A stretch of 13,345 nt of DNA from Thiosocius sp965601425 (GTDB taxonomy: Bacteria > Pseudomonadota > Gammaproteobacteria > Chromatiales > Chromatiaceae). The position numbers and the translations under genes were made by a program. Below are positions 1 to 7,452 of the stretch, piece after piece. A model generated the notes under the pieces. That model was given only the letters and a program-made list of their open reading frames with translations, was not told the DNA's origin and did no database searches. The number at the start of each line of letters is the position of its first letter. The stretch's first letter is position 1. The stretch is from positions 1-13,345 of the forward strand of contig CBFCWF010000115.1 in NCBI GenBank assembly GCA_965601425.1, read 5' to 3'.

Positions 1-692
1 AGCAGGCCTTCTACCCGTTCACGATCGCGGATCATCTGTTCAATTGCGAATACTTCGGGATTTTGGCGCCATTGGACCTCAGCGATCCCAATAACCCCGA
101 AAAGATGGTGCTGTCTTCGGTCGTGAGCCAGGGCGAGCTCACCGGCACACTCGGCGGCCACCCGTTCTCGGCCACGCTGTACTGTGCGAGCCTGACCAAC
201 TGGTACCAGGACTCCTGCACCGATCCGGATGACCCGACCAGCTGCAGCCCGCAGCTCGCGCAGCCCTTCCTGTCGATGGGCCTGCCATTTCCGCGCGTGA
301 CCGAGGTCTCGGTATTCGACGGCAGCGTCTCGGTCCGGCGCGGTCGCCGGACGGTCGAGGTGCCGCTGCTGATGGCGACCCGTGCGGCCGGCATCACCCA
401 CCTCGAGTCGATGGACCCCCCCGAGGTCGGTGCCTCGGTGACGCATAGTGCGCTCGGGATGGTCACCTACGGTGACGACGCGGACGATGTCCGGGTGCTC
501 GACGGCAGTCTCGATCTGCTGCTGCAGGGTCACATCTTCTCCCCGGATGACGTCGAGGAGGATCTGGGTGCGGCGCGGGTCGTCGGCACCGTGTGCAGCA
601 GGCAGCTGTACCGGCTACTGAATCGCGGCCACCAGCGGGGTCGGGACCGCGGGCACGATGACGACCACGGCGACGAGGATCACGACGACTGA
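1..692 (+). CDS. Unrecognised, probably exported protein (5'-truncated) with His/Asp-rich C-terminus
   Basis: The reading frame is already open at the left edge (first full codon at 3), so the gene starts outside the window. About 229 residues are visible, ending in TGA at 690-692. I do not recognise the family. The visible part begins QAFYPFTIADHLFNCEYFG and has five cysteines spread through it. It has no obvious membrane helix and many short alternating hydrophobic/polar stretches that suggest beta structure. The cysteines and lack of membrane segments would fit an extracytoplasmic protein, but the signal peptide, if any, lies outside the window. The last 20 or so residues are low-complexity and rich in His, Asp and Arg (for example HDDDHGDEDHDD), a composition seen in metal-binding tails; this is inference. 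An internal TTG at 63 is not needed as a start because the frame continues upstream. It converges on the lipoprotein operon to its right. Confidence 0.7.
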   Translation, partial: QAFYPFTIADHLFNCEYFGILAPLDLSDPNNPEKMVLSSVVSQGELTGTLGGHPFSATLYCASLTNWYQDSCTDPDDPTSCSPQLAQPFLSMGLPFPRVTEVSVFDGSVSVRRGRRTVEVPLLMATRAAGITHLESMDPPEVGASVTHSALGMVTYGDDADDVRVLDGSLDLLLQGHIFSPDDVEEDLGAARVVGTVCSRQLYRLLNRGHQRGRDRGHDDDHGDEDHDD

Positions 693-784
693 GCGGACCA
701 CGTTGCGTTCGGCCGACCGGCTGGCGGGGCATCGGTAGCCTGCCGGTGTCCCGGGGCTGCAGCGGTCGACGCACTGTGCGATTA

Positions 785-814
785 ACCCGGCGCGCTGCTT
801 CCACCGCGCCGGGT
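785..814 (-). terminator. GC-rich hairpin between convergent genes
   Basis: A perfect 10-bp inverted repeat (ACCCGGCGCG at 785-794, CGCGCCGGGT at 805-814) encloses a 10-base loop. It lies 93 bases after the stop of the + strand gene and 49 bases after the stop of the - strand phospholipase D gene. Read leftward, the stem is followed by TTAATCG, a weak T-rich tail; read rightward there is no T run. It therefore fits best as the terminator of the leftward lipoprotein operon, perhaps serving both directions. The rest of the 693-863 gap shows only a weak 6-bp inverted repeat (716-721 with 742-747) and no gene. Confidence 0.5.
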
Positions 815-863
815 GTCCTGGGAGTCGAAACGGACTGCCCGATCGTCGCCCCGGCAAAGGGTC

Positions 864-2711
864 TCAGAACAGCCAGATCAGGCCGGTTTCCTTCAGCAAC
901 TTGTAGCGCCAGCGCTGGGTCTTGGTCGTGAAGCCCTTGAAACCCCCGGAATCGACCAGCTCGCGGCGCATCGCGAGCCACTCCGGGCTGCCCCACCGCA
1001 GCGACCGGGCCTTCAGCTCTTCGAAAATCCGGTCCAGGTCCTGGCTCAGCGCCGGGTCGACAAAGTAGAACCCCATTTCGTTGTTGTAAAGGCGCGAGCG
1101 ATAGTCGAAGTTCGAGGTCCCGATGAACCCGAATGCGTCGGCGAAGAAGGTCTTTGCATGCAGCTTCCCATAATGCTCGGTCCCGCCGATCAGCACCGAG
1201 TCCAGCCGCCCGGTCTGGTATATCCCGATGCGCGGGTGGGCGATCAGGCGCCGCCATGCGTCGCCCTCGACCAGGGCCGGGTTCAGCTCGCTGTCCTTTC
1301 TGCTCTTCAGCCACAGGTCCTGGATCTCGGTCGGCAGCAGCAGGCGCGGCGCGGTGTCCATGTCGATGACGCTCTGGGTGTAAAAGTTGTCGCTGGTCAG
1401 CACCGAGTTGGTGACGATCTCGAACGACAGCCCCGGATGCTCCTCCAGTGCCGCGAGCATCGCCTTCGCGCCGTCGTGGAACACACGGCCCTGCTCGTCT
1501 TCGTACTGGGCAATGAACAAGTAGGGCGAGACGATACGCAGCCGCACGTTCATGTCGCCGCTCCGTGAGGCCTCCTCGAACGCATTGGCGATAATCGCGC
1601 CGATCGAATTCAGATTGCGGGCCTTGATCTCGACCACGCTACCCACCACGTCCTCGCTGGACAGGTTGCCCATCTCGTGGGCCAGGCGCACCTCGGTCTG
1701 GCGGTAGCCCTGCGCGAGGTAGGTCGGCATTTCCGCATAGGCCGCGCTGATCGCAGGCACCTGCTTGATCGCGGTGAGTGCCTGCTGGGCCCGTTCACGC
1801 TGATACGCGTAGCGGTCACTGTGTTCTGTATCCGTGACCGGCTGAATGCGCCGATTCCCTTTGTGCAGGAACAGCAGCGTATAGTAGACGCTGCTCACTT
1901 CGCCGACCGTGACCTCGCCCGGCGCGCGATCGGCCGCCGCGTCGGACCTGAGCAGGATCTCCAGGTCGAGGTAGGTGTCCGGGTTGCGACTGCCGTCCTT
2001 GTTGATGCCGTAGTAGTCGACCGAGATGTTCCGGCCGCCGGTCATGACCATGTCCTTGCCGGGAAAACGACCGTCCTTGATGATCAGCTTGTCGTGGGAC
2101 CGGCGATTCGCCCAGCTGTGCCTGCTGGTCAACGCATTGATCACGACGAACTGGACGCGCGCCCTGTGCGTCGTCCGGTTACCGTCGGCATCGCGCATGA
2201 ATCCGGCATCGGCGGCGCAGGTCTCGAGCGCCCTGATCGGCGCATGGCTCGGATGCAGCGATCCCAGCGAATCGACCATGATGCGAATGTCCACCCCGCG
2301 CTTGACCGCGTTGCACAGCGCGCCCAGCAGCGCATGACCGGCGGGGTCGTATTTGTAGATGTAGTAGGTCAGGTCGAGCGTGTGTTCGGCGTGCTCGATC
2401 ATCCAGAGCTTGGCGGCCAGCGAGCGCAGCGCGTCGCGATAGGACGGCCCGATGATCTTGGCGCGGGCGGCGTTGACCGGTAATTCGGATCGCTCAGACA
2501 GCGCGACCGTATCGTGCTCGAGCTGCGTCGGGGGGACCCAGCTCCGGGCCTGATACAGCAGGCGCATGGAGGTCTGCGGGTCCTGCCCGTCGGTCGCGTC
2601 GAAGTGCGCCTCCAGTGCATCGAACGGGTCGGTTGGTGCGGTACGCATCGTCGTGCACCCGGACAATACGAGCAGCAGTGCGATGGCGACAGCGCCGTGT
2701 AGCGTTTTCAT
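864..2711 (-). CDS. Phospholipase D-family lipoprotein, ClsC-like cardiolipin synthase type
   Basis: A 615-residue protein of the phospholipase D superfamily. It has two HKD catalytic motifs: H206-x-K208-x4-D213 in HDKLIIKD, followed by TGGRNIS, and H518-x-K520-x4-D525 in HAKTFFAD, followed by GTSNFDYRS. Both are complete, so it should be catalytically competent. The N-terminus is a lipoprotein signal peptide with lipobox LSGC (Cys19), followed by Thr rather than Asp, which predicts outer-membrane sorting. The opening block LTYYIYKYDPAGHALL..A..RGV.IR...D is typical of the ClsC/YmdC branch, whose E. coli member makes cardiolipin from phosphatidylglycerol and phosphatidylethanolamine. At 615 residues it is longer than E. 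coli ClsC, with extra sequence between the motifs. The ATG at 2711 is chosen because it gives the signal peptide directly; AAGG and AGAGGA lie upstream. It follows the EEP lipoprotein gene after 57 bases and is likely cotranscribed. The substrate is not shown by sequence; a phosphatidyltransferase or phosphodiesterase are both possible. Confidence 0.9.
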   Translation of the reverse strand: MKTLHGAVAIALLLVLSGCTTMRTAPTDPFDALEAHFDATDGQDPQTSMRLLYQARSWVPPTQLEHDTVALSERSELPVNAARAKIIGPSYRDALRSLAAKLWMIEHAEHTLDLTYYIYKYDPAGHALLGALCNAVKRGVDIRIMVDSLGSLHPSHAPIRALETCAADAGFMRDADGNRTTHRARVQFVVINALTSRHSWANRRSHDKLIIKDGRFPGKDMVMTGGRNISVDYYGINKDGSRNPDTYLDLEILLRSDAAADRAPGEVTVGEVSSVYYTLLFLHKGNRRIQPVTDTEHSDRYAYQRERAQQALTAIKQVPAISAAYAEMPTYLAQGYRQTEVRLAHEMGNLSSEDVVGSVVEIKARNLNSIGAIIANAFEEASRSGDMNVRLRIVSPYLFIAQYEDEQGRVFHDGAKAMLAALEEHPGLSFEIVTNSVLTSDNFYTQSVIDMDTAPRLLLPTEIQDLWLKSRKDSELNPALVEGDAWRRLIAHPRIGIYQTGRLDSVLIGGTEHYGKLHAKTFFADAFGFIGTSNFDYRSRLYNNEMGFYFVDPALSQDLDRIFEELKARSLRWGSPEWLAMRRELVDSGGFKGFTTKTQRWRYKLLKETGLIWLF

Positions 2712-2768
2712 CGGCCTTCATGTCCTCTTGCGCGATGCAACCCGGCCGGCTTCACGGCCTGCCGGTGT

Positions 2769-3665
2769 TCATCGAAAACCTATCTCGGCATAGACTGCCC
2801 GGTGGTCTGACAGCCGCTCCGCCGGCACCCGGTAGTCGAGGAATTCGAACTCCTCGGAGATCAGGATCCAGTCGAGGCGTTTACCGCCGTCTTTGTAGGT
2901 GCCGAGATCCCGCGCGTCCGGCGCATAGACCTGCAGGCCCGCCCGCTCGGCGAGCACCCGGACCGTCGACGCCTCGGAAAACCAGTCGCTGTTGAAGTCG
3001 CCGAGAATGATACTCGGATTTGCCCGCCCGGCGAGCAGCGTCCCCACCTCCTCGATCTGCCGACGCCTGGTCTTCTGCCGCGAGAAGTCGAGGTGCACCG
3101 ACAGGATGTCGACCCGCCGGGGCTGCCCGCCACCCGGTGCCCGCCAGGCGATCTGGCCGAGCAACAGGCCCTTGTTCAGCGTCGGTGGTGACGGCGCGAA
3201 GGTGTGATTGAGCACCGCTTCGAACGGCAGGCGTGACAGCAGCGCGGTGCCGTAGTCGAACAACCAGCTTTGGGCATGGCCGGCACGCTCGTACCACGGG
3301 TAAGCGGCCGCTTGGGCGAGCGCGGCGACGTGGTCGAAGCCGCCGCTCCAGCGCGATGGACCGTCGGCCTCCTGCAGCGCGACGACGTCGGCATCCAGCG
3401 CGACGAGCCACTCGGCGACACGCCCGAGGTTGGCCTCGAAGTCGTCCCTATCGAGCAGCAGTTGGTTCAGTGCGTTGCCGCGGCCGTGCGCCAGGTTCAA
3501 ACTGACCACCTTCAGACTGCCCTGGTGTGGCGTGCCACCGGTCGGCGACTCGCCGCGTTGCGCAGCAACGTGCCGGCCGGTTGCGCCGGATGGCAGATCC
3601 TGGCACCCGGACAGCGCGATCATGCAGAGGCCAAGCAGCAGCTTTCGCAGACAGGTGTCGCCCAT
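2769..3665 (-). CDS. Endonuclease/exonuclease/phosphatase (EEP)-family lipoprotein
   Basis: A 298-residue protein of the DNase I-like EEP metal-dependent phosphoesterase fold. Landmarks in order are SLNLAHG (Asn57), LQEADG (Glu99, metal ligand), DYGTALLSRLPF (137-148), SVHLD (His191), GDFN (222-225, Asp223 and Asn225), RLDWIL (Asp265) and SDH (Asp287, His288). This is the complete catalytic set of the family. The N-terminus has a lipoprotein signal ending LSGC (Cys21, then Gln), so it should be a periplasm-facing lipoprotein. EEP proteins cleave phosphodiesters in nucleic acids, inositol phosphates or sphingomyelin; the substrate here cannot be told. It is the first gene of a leftward pair with the phospholipase D gene. 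The arrangement recalls E. coli ybhP (EEP) beside ybhO/clsB (phospholipase D type), which supports a lipid-related role by analogy. ATG at 3665 is the start that yields the signal peptide; the ribosome-binding site is weak. Confidence 0.9.
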   Translation of the reverse strand: MGDTCLRKLLLGLCMIALSGCQDLPSGATGRHVAAQRGESPTGGTPHQGSLKVVSLNLAHGRGNALNQLLLDRDDFEANLGRVAEWLVALDADVVALQEADGPSRWSGGFDHVAALAQAAAYPWYERAGHAQSWLFDYGTALLSRLPFEAVLNHTFAPSPPTLNKGLLLGQIAWRAPGGGQPRRVDILSVHLDFSRQKTRRRQIEEVGTLLAGRANPSIILGDFNSDWFSEASTVRVLAERAGLQVYAPDARDLGTYKDGGKRLDWILISEEFEFLDYRVPAERLSDHRAVYAEIGFR

Positions 3666-3930
3666 TGGCCCAGCCTAACAGCAATGGCAGCGACCGTGGC
3701 CGATTCCGATGGTTTCTGGCGCAAACGTCGGTGGCGTGGACGCCGCCGTCGGGCCCTAGGCACGGGGCGCTACGGAAGAAGTGCTCGGAATGAGCCGGCC
3801 ACGCTGTCGCCTGAACTCCCCGGTGGATGCGATTGCGCCCGACAGGACGGCGACGGCAGGTACCGCGCGCCTCGGCGATGGCCCTGGTCGTGGTACATTG
3901 AGGGCCCGTTGCCGTTGTCCCCCCCTGGTC
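3666..3930. other. Divergent intergenic region, no gene seen
   Basis: 265 bases separate the leftward lipoprotein operon from the rightward AsmA-like gene, so both promoters should lie here. I see no convincing leftward promoter. TTAGGC just before the EEP start (read on the minus strand) is a poor -10 with no -35 partner. The frame of the AsmA-like gene stays open back to 3781, but that stretch encodes Arg/Pro/Ala-rich sequence with no family character and I treat it as untranslated. Confidence 0.5.
3891..3899 (+). promoter_or_regulatory. Possible extended -10 promoter of the AsmA-like gene
   Basis: TGG followed by TACATT forms an extended -10 element (TGn plus a 4/6 match to TATAAT). No good -35 lies 16-18 bases upstream. 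Transcription from here would begin near 3906 and leave a leader of about 25 bases before the ATG at 3931. The call rests on one short motif. Confidence 0.3.
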
Positions 3931-6645
3931 ATGTCTCACTGGCTCAAGCGTATCGTCGTTGCCGTGCTCGTCCTCGAGTTCGCGTACCTGGCCATCGGCA
4001 ACCTCGCATTGCGCCTGCCCCTGACCCAGGTGCTGGTCAACAAGGTGCGCCCGGACAAGTTCGAGGTGAGCTGGGACGCGGCGTGGACCTTCTACCCGTT
4101 CCGGGTGCACGTGCGTGGCCTCGCTGCGAACGGGCAGAGTCGCCGCCAGCAATGGCAACTCGAGCTGACCGCCGGGTCGGGTTCGATTGCATTGCTGCCC
4201 CTGCTGACGAAGCGTGTCCTGCTGTCCGATGTGCGGGGGGAAGACGTGCTGTACTTCCAGCGACCGCGCCTGCGGCCGGACAACGACTACGCATCGACGC
4301 GGGCGTTCTTCCCGCCGATCGGAAACCGCGTGCTGAACGCCGCCGAGCCGCGACCGAGCGGCAAACGCCCCTGGCGGATCAGCGTCTCGAACGCGAGCGT
4401 ACGCGGGACACACGATGTCTGGCTCTATCAGGTACGCGCGAGGCTGCGTGGCGAGCTGCGCGCGGGTTTCCGCTATCGGACGCGTGGCGGGCCCTTCGCG
4501 CTCGGTGACGGCTGGGCCGATCTGACGATCGACGATGTCGGCATCAACGGGGACCACGCGGCCTTGGGCGACATCCGTGTCAAGGGCCGCGTCGCATTGG
4601 CCGAGTTCGTCCCGCGCGAGACCCGGGGTATTCGCGTGCTGCCCCACCTGACGCTCGATGCGGACGTCAGCGGCGAGGTGGGCAGCCTCGCATTCCTGAA
4701 CCCGTACCTGCGCCAGATGGAAGGCATGGAGCTGGCGGGGCGCGGCCGGGTGGCGGGCCGCTTGAACATCGACCGCGGGACGCTGCGTGCGGGCACGCGG
4801 CTCGACGTCGCGGCAGCGGCGCTGACGCTCGATCTGCTGGCGCATCGTGCGTCGGGCAGCGGCACGGTGCGGCTGGCCGTCGGGCCGGACAACCCGGACG
4901 AGCTCCGCATCGTCGTCGAATTCAGCGATCTGACCGCAAGGCGCCGCGACGACCCGAGGCCGCTGCTGGTCGGTGCCGGGCTGATCGTCGAGGCGAGAGG
5001 GGAGACGCGGCTGTCTCCGGACGATGCGCTTGCGTCCGGCGCCAGCTACCTGTCCGTCGGTGTTCCGACGGTGCGCGTGCCGGACGTCGCGGTGTTTCAG
5101 CACTACATACCCGATCACGTCGGCCTGCGGCTGCACAGTGGGGAGGGGCTGCTGCACGGCCGGGTCACGGTCGATACCGAGCGACTCGAGATCGAGCTCG
5201 GGCTCGCGGCCGGGGACACGGCGCTCGGGATCGAGGACTTCCGATTCCAGTCGGATATCGATCTGACCTTACTCGCGAAAACGGCGGCGGCCGACCCCGA
5301 CGCGATCGACCTGGCCGGTTCGACGCTGCTGCTGTCCGACGTGCGGCTCGCGCGCGGGGACAATGCGATGTCCGATGCCTGGCTCGGCCGCTTGGCCGTG
5401 GACGCGGGAAGGGTCCGCTTGCCGGGCGCGGAGGCGGTCGGGCGCGAGGGCGTGGGACTGCGGGGTCGTGATGTGCCGGTGCGCGAGCTGCTCGACGATG
5501 TTGAAGGCGAAATCTCGCTCAGCGGCAGCGTGTCTCACCTTGGTTGGTTGAGCCAGCTGATCGCGAACACGTACGGTGCGGACATCGACGGGACGGCCGA
5601 CCTCGGCGCCACGCTGGTCCTGCGAGACGGCTGGTTGGCGCCCGGGACCGAGGCGCGGCTGGTGTCCGACGATCTCGTGGTCGGGGTGCTCGATTATCAC
5701 GCACAAGGCCGGGGTTCGGTGCGCCTCGAGGTCGCGGAGGGCGGTCGTCGGCCCGACGCGTCCATCGACGTGCGATTGCAGGACGCGGTCTTCAAGCGAC
5801 GGCAGGAAGAGACCGCGTTCATCGAAGCGGTCGATCTGCGGATGCGGGCCGTCGCGAGGGATCTGAGCTACAGCGGGCCGACCGAGGATGTGAGCCTGCG
5901 TCTTGCGATACCCTTCGCGCGGGTCACGGACATGCGCGTGTACAACCGATATCTGCCGCAGGACTCGCCGTTGCAGATACTGGGCGGCAGCGCGGAGCTG
6001 ACCGCCGATATCGCGCTCGAACCGGCGGACGCGGGCGGGTGGGTCACATTGAACGCGCCGAGTCTGCACACCCGACTCGATACCCAGGAGCTGTCGGGCG
6101 ATCTGCGGCTCGACGTCACGCTGGCCGGCGGCCGACCGCAAGACATGGCATTCGATATCTCCGGCTCGACCCTGACGCTGGACGACTTCCGGGTCAGCGG
6201 GGATGCCGCGTCGCGGCAGGGTGCGGACTGGCATGCGACGGTCCGACTCGCGCGTGCGGACACGGTGTGGCGGCCGCCGGTCCAGATCAGCGCGGACGCG
6301 GATCTGGTGATGAAGGATTCCTCACCGATCGTCGCGATGCTGTCCAATTATCGGGGGAAACATGGCTGGATAGAGCAGCTGCTGACAGTGGACCAGATCG
6401 CGGGCGAGGCGAGCCTGCGCATGCGGCACAACCAGATCGTCTTTCCCTACGCCTATGCCGACAGCGATGAGATCGGTATCGGCGCGAAGGGGGTGATCGA
6501 CGGGCAGACGCGCGACGGCGTCATCCTCGCCCGCTACCGCCAACTCAAGGGACTGCTGAAGATCCGGGACGGCAAACGCAGTTTCGACCTGATCAGACCA
6601 CAAAAGAAGTTCGACGCCTATACGCCGACCGAGTCGGCCGAATAG
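3931..6645 (+). CDS. AsmA-like membrane-anchored periplasmic protein with tandem internal repeats
   Basis: A 904-residue protein. Residues 1-28 form one N-terminal transmembrane anchor (MSHWLKRIVVAVLVLEFAYL...), followed by a long, charged, beta-rich periplasmic part. This layout, including the FYPFRVHVRGL and LLTKRVLLSDVRGEDV segments shortly after the anchor, is characteristic of the AsmA/TamB/YhdP group. Those proteins are thought to form long beta-grooves carrying lipids between the inner and outer membranes. No other helix or catalytic motif is seen. The interior contains a repeat with a period of about 282 residues, listed separately. ATG at 3931 is chosen because the anchor begins directly after it; the ribosome-binding site is poor. 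An in-frame TTG at 3898 and GTG at 3781 would add sequence without family features. It is transcribed alone or with the SYLF gene 201 bases downstream, though a hairpin lies between them. Lipid transport is an inference from family; the exact subfamily is uncertain. Confidence 0.8.
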   Translation: MSHWLKRIVVAVLVLEFAYLAIGNLALRLPLTQVLVNKVRPDKFEVSWDAAWTFYPFRVHVRGLAANGQSRRQQWQLELTAGSGSIALLPLLTKRVLLSDVRGEDVLYFQRPRLRPDNDYASTRAFFPPIGNRVLNAAEPRPSGKRPWRISVSNASVRGTHDVWLYQVRARLRGELRAGFRYRTRGGPFALGDGWADLTIDDVGINGDHAALGDIRVKGRVALAEFVPRETRGIRVLPHLTLDADVSGEVGSLAFLNPYLRQMEGMELAGRGRVAGRLNIDRGTLRAGTRLDVAAAALTLDLLAHRASGSGTVRLAVGPDNPDELRIVVEFSDLTARRRDDPRPLLVGAGLIVEARGETRLSPDDALASGASYLSVGVPTVRVPDVAVFQHYIPDHVGLRLHSGEGLLHGRVTVDTERLEIELGLAAGDTALGIEDFRFQSDIDLTLLAKTAAADPDAIDLAGSTLLLSDVRLARGDNAMSDAWLGRLAVDAGRVRLPGAEAVGREGVGLRGRDVPVRELLDDVEGEISLSGSVSHLGWLSQLIANTYGADIDGTADLGATLVLRDGWLAPGTEARLVSDDLVVGVLDYHAQGRGSVRLEVAEGGRRPDASIDVRLQDAVFKRRQEETAFIEAVDLRMRAVARDLSYSGPTEDVSLRLAIPFARVTDMRVYNRYLPQDSPLQILGGSAELTADIALEPADAGGWVTLNAPSLHTRLDTQELSGDLRLDVTLAGGRPQDMAFDISGSTLTLDDFRVSGDAASRQGADWHATVRLARADTVWRPPVQISADADLVMKDSSPIVAMLSNYRGKHGWIEQLLTVDQIAGEASLRMRHNQIVFPYAYADSDEIGIGAKGVIDGQTRDGVILARYRQLKGLLKIRDGKRSFDLIRPQKKFDAYTPTESAE
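4657..6525 (+). repeat. Internal protein repeat of the AsmA-like gene, period about 282 residues (A-B-A-B-A)
   Basis: Two blocks alternate. Block A occurs at residues 243-317 and 527-601: VSGEVGSLAFLNPYL with LSGSVSHLGWLSQLI, and SGSGTVRLAV with AQGRGSVRLEV, offset 284. A weaker third copy is at 786-865 (HGWIEQLL). Block B occurs at 379-476 and 661-758: VRVPDVAVFQHYIP with ARVTDMRVYNRYLP, and IDLAGSTLLLSDVRL with FDISGSTLTLDDFRV, both offset 282. The constant offset across separate motifs argues for duplication of one long unit rather than chance likeness of beta strands. The DNA copies look well diverged, so the duplication is old. Confidence 0.65.
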
Positions 6646-6652
6646 CCGGGGC

Positions 6653-6686
6653 CGATCGGTGCCGGGCATGGTCGCGATCGGTGCCG
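6653..6686. repeat. 12-bp direct repeat at 22-bp spacing
   Basis: CGATCGGTGCCG occurs at 6653-6664 and again at 6675-6686, exactly 22 bases apart (two helical turns), starting 8 bases after the AsmA-like stop codon. The first copy contains the palindrome CCGATCGG. Same-face spacing is typical of paired protein-binding sites, but the distance to the next start (about 160 bases) is large and the function is unknown. Confidence 0.5.
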
Positions 6687-6748
6687 ACACGGATCACACC
6701 GGCGAAACCGTGACGGCCTGGTTCGGGGACATCCGCTGGGTCGATTGC

Positions 6749-6779
6749 GCCGGCGCAGGGCCTGCAACGCCGGCCTTTG
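6749..6779 (+). terminator. Possible Rho-independent terminator after the AsmA-like gene
   Basis: GCCGGCG (6749-6755) pairs perfectly with CGCCGGC (6768-6774) around a 12-base loop, followed by CTTTGT. The stem is short but all G-C; the T run is only three bases. It sits 104 bases after the AsmA-like stop and would separate that gene from the SYLF gene. Confidence 0.45.
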
Positions 6780-6804
6780 TATGACCTGGCATGTCGCGTA
6801 GGAT
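6777..6804 (+). promoter_or_regulatory. Possible promoter of the SYLF gene
   Basis: TTGTAT (6777-6782) and TAGGAT (6799-6804) are separated by 16 bases. The -10 matches four of six consensus positions and the -35 three of six. Transcription would start near 6811, leaving a leader of about 36 bases that contains the AGGGGGG ribosome-binding site at 6831-6837. Confidence 0.3.
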
Positions 6805-6846
6805 GGCGCCAAATCCAACAACAAGCCCGCAGGGGGGCAAAGTGCC

Positions 6847-7413
6847 ATGCGTCGGTTCCACCCATTGATTCTCGGTTTCGTGCTGCTGTTCATGCCGCTC
6901 GCGGTCGCGCTCGCAGACAGTTACCAGAAAACGATCGACATCTTCCGGGGCGCTGGCGAGAGCGCCGCCTTTTTCGACAACAGCGTCGGCTATGCGGTCT
7001 TTCCGACGGTCGGCAAGGGTGGGTATTTCATCGGCGGCGCCTATGGCGAAGGCCGTGTCTACAAGGGTGGCCGGTATGTCGGCGACACCCGGATGACCCA
7101 GTTGACCCTCGGACTGCAGCTCGGCGGGCAGGCCTACAGTCAGATCGTGTTCTTCCAGGACGAGCGTGCATTCAAGGATTTCACCAGCGGCAGCTACGAG
7201 TTCGGGGCCCAGGCCTCGGTCGTTGCAATCACCGCCGGGGCGCAGGCGGCCGCGGGTAGCGCCGGCAATTCCGCCGGTGTCAGCGGGGGCCAACGCGATG
7301 CGAAGACGGTCGGCGGCTTCTATAAGGGAATGGCGGTGTTCACGATCGCGAAGGGCGGTCTGATGTACGAGGCAACCATCGGTGGTCAGAAGTTCGATTA
7401 CCGACCGCTCTGA
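6847..7413 (+). CDS. Secreted SYLF (YSC84-like) domain protein
   Basis: A 188-residue protein with a Sec signal peptide (RR...LILGFVLLFMPLAVALA, likely cleaved after Ala23 in the ALA|D site). The mature part matches the SYLF/YSC84 family: AAFFDNSVGYAVFPTVGKGGYFIGGAYGEG, then QLTLGLQLGGQAYSQIVFF, ERAFKDF, and a C-terminal block from GFYKGMAVFTIAKGGLMYEATIGGQKFDY. In eukaryotes this domain binds phosphoinositides; bacterial members are exported and their role is poorly known, with lipid or envelope association the usual suggestion. Residues 125-150 are rich in Ala, Gly and Ser, a loop usual in the family. Length is typical. ATG at 6847 has a strong AGGGGGG nine bases upstream. It stands alone, converging on the RND pump gene with only 39 bases between the stops. 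Confidence 0.88.
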   Translation: MRRFHPLILGFVLLFMPLAVALADSYQKTIDIFRGAGESAAFFDNSVGYAVFPTVGKGGYFIGGAYGEGRVYKGGRYVGDTRMTQLTLGLQLGGQAYSQIVFFQDERAFKDFTSGSYEFGAQASVVAITAGAQAAAGSAGNSAGVSGGQRDAKTVGGFYKGMAVFTIAKGGLMYEATIGGQKFDYRPL

Positions 7414-7452
7414 CCCGGCTTGCCGACGAACCCGACGCGAGCGGCGCCCGAC

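Noticed and set aside
3781..3930. Upstream extension of the AsmA-like reading frame to GTG 3781
   Set aside because: The 50 added residues are Arg/Pro-rich without a signal or family match and would push the membrane anchor away from the N-terminus; ATG 3931 gives the normal family layout.
3448..5157. 569-codon minus-strand open frame
   Set aside because: It overlaps the EEP and AsmA-like genes antisense or out of frame and reads as Arg/Gln/Pro-rich shadow sequence typical of high-GC DNA.
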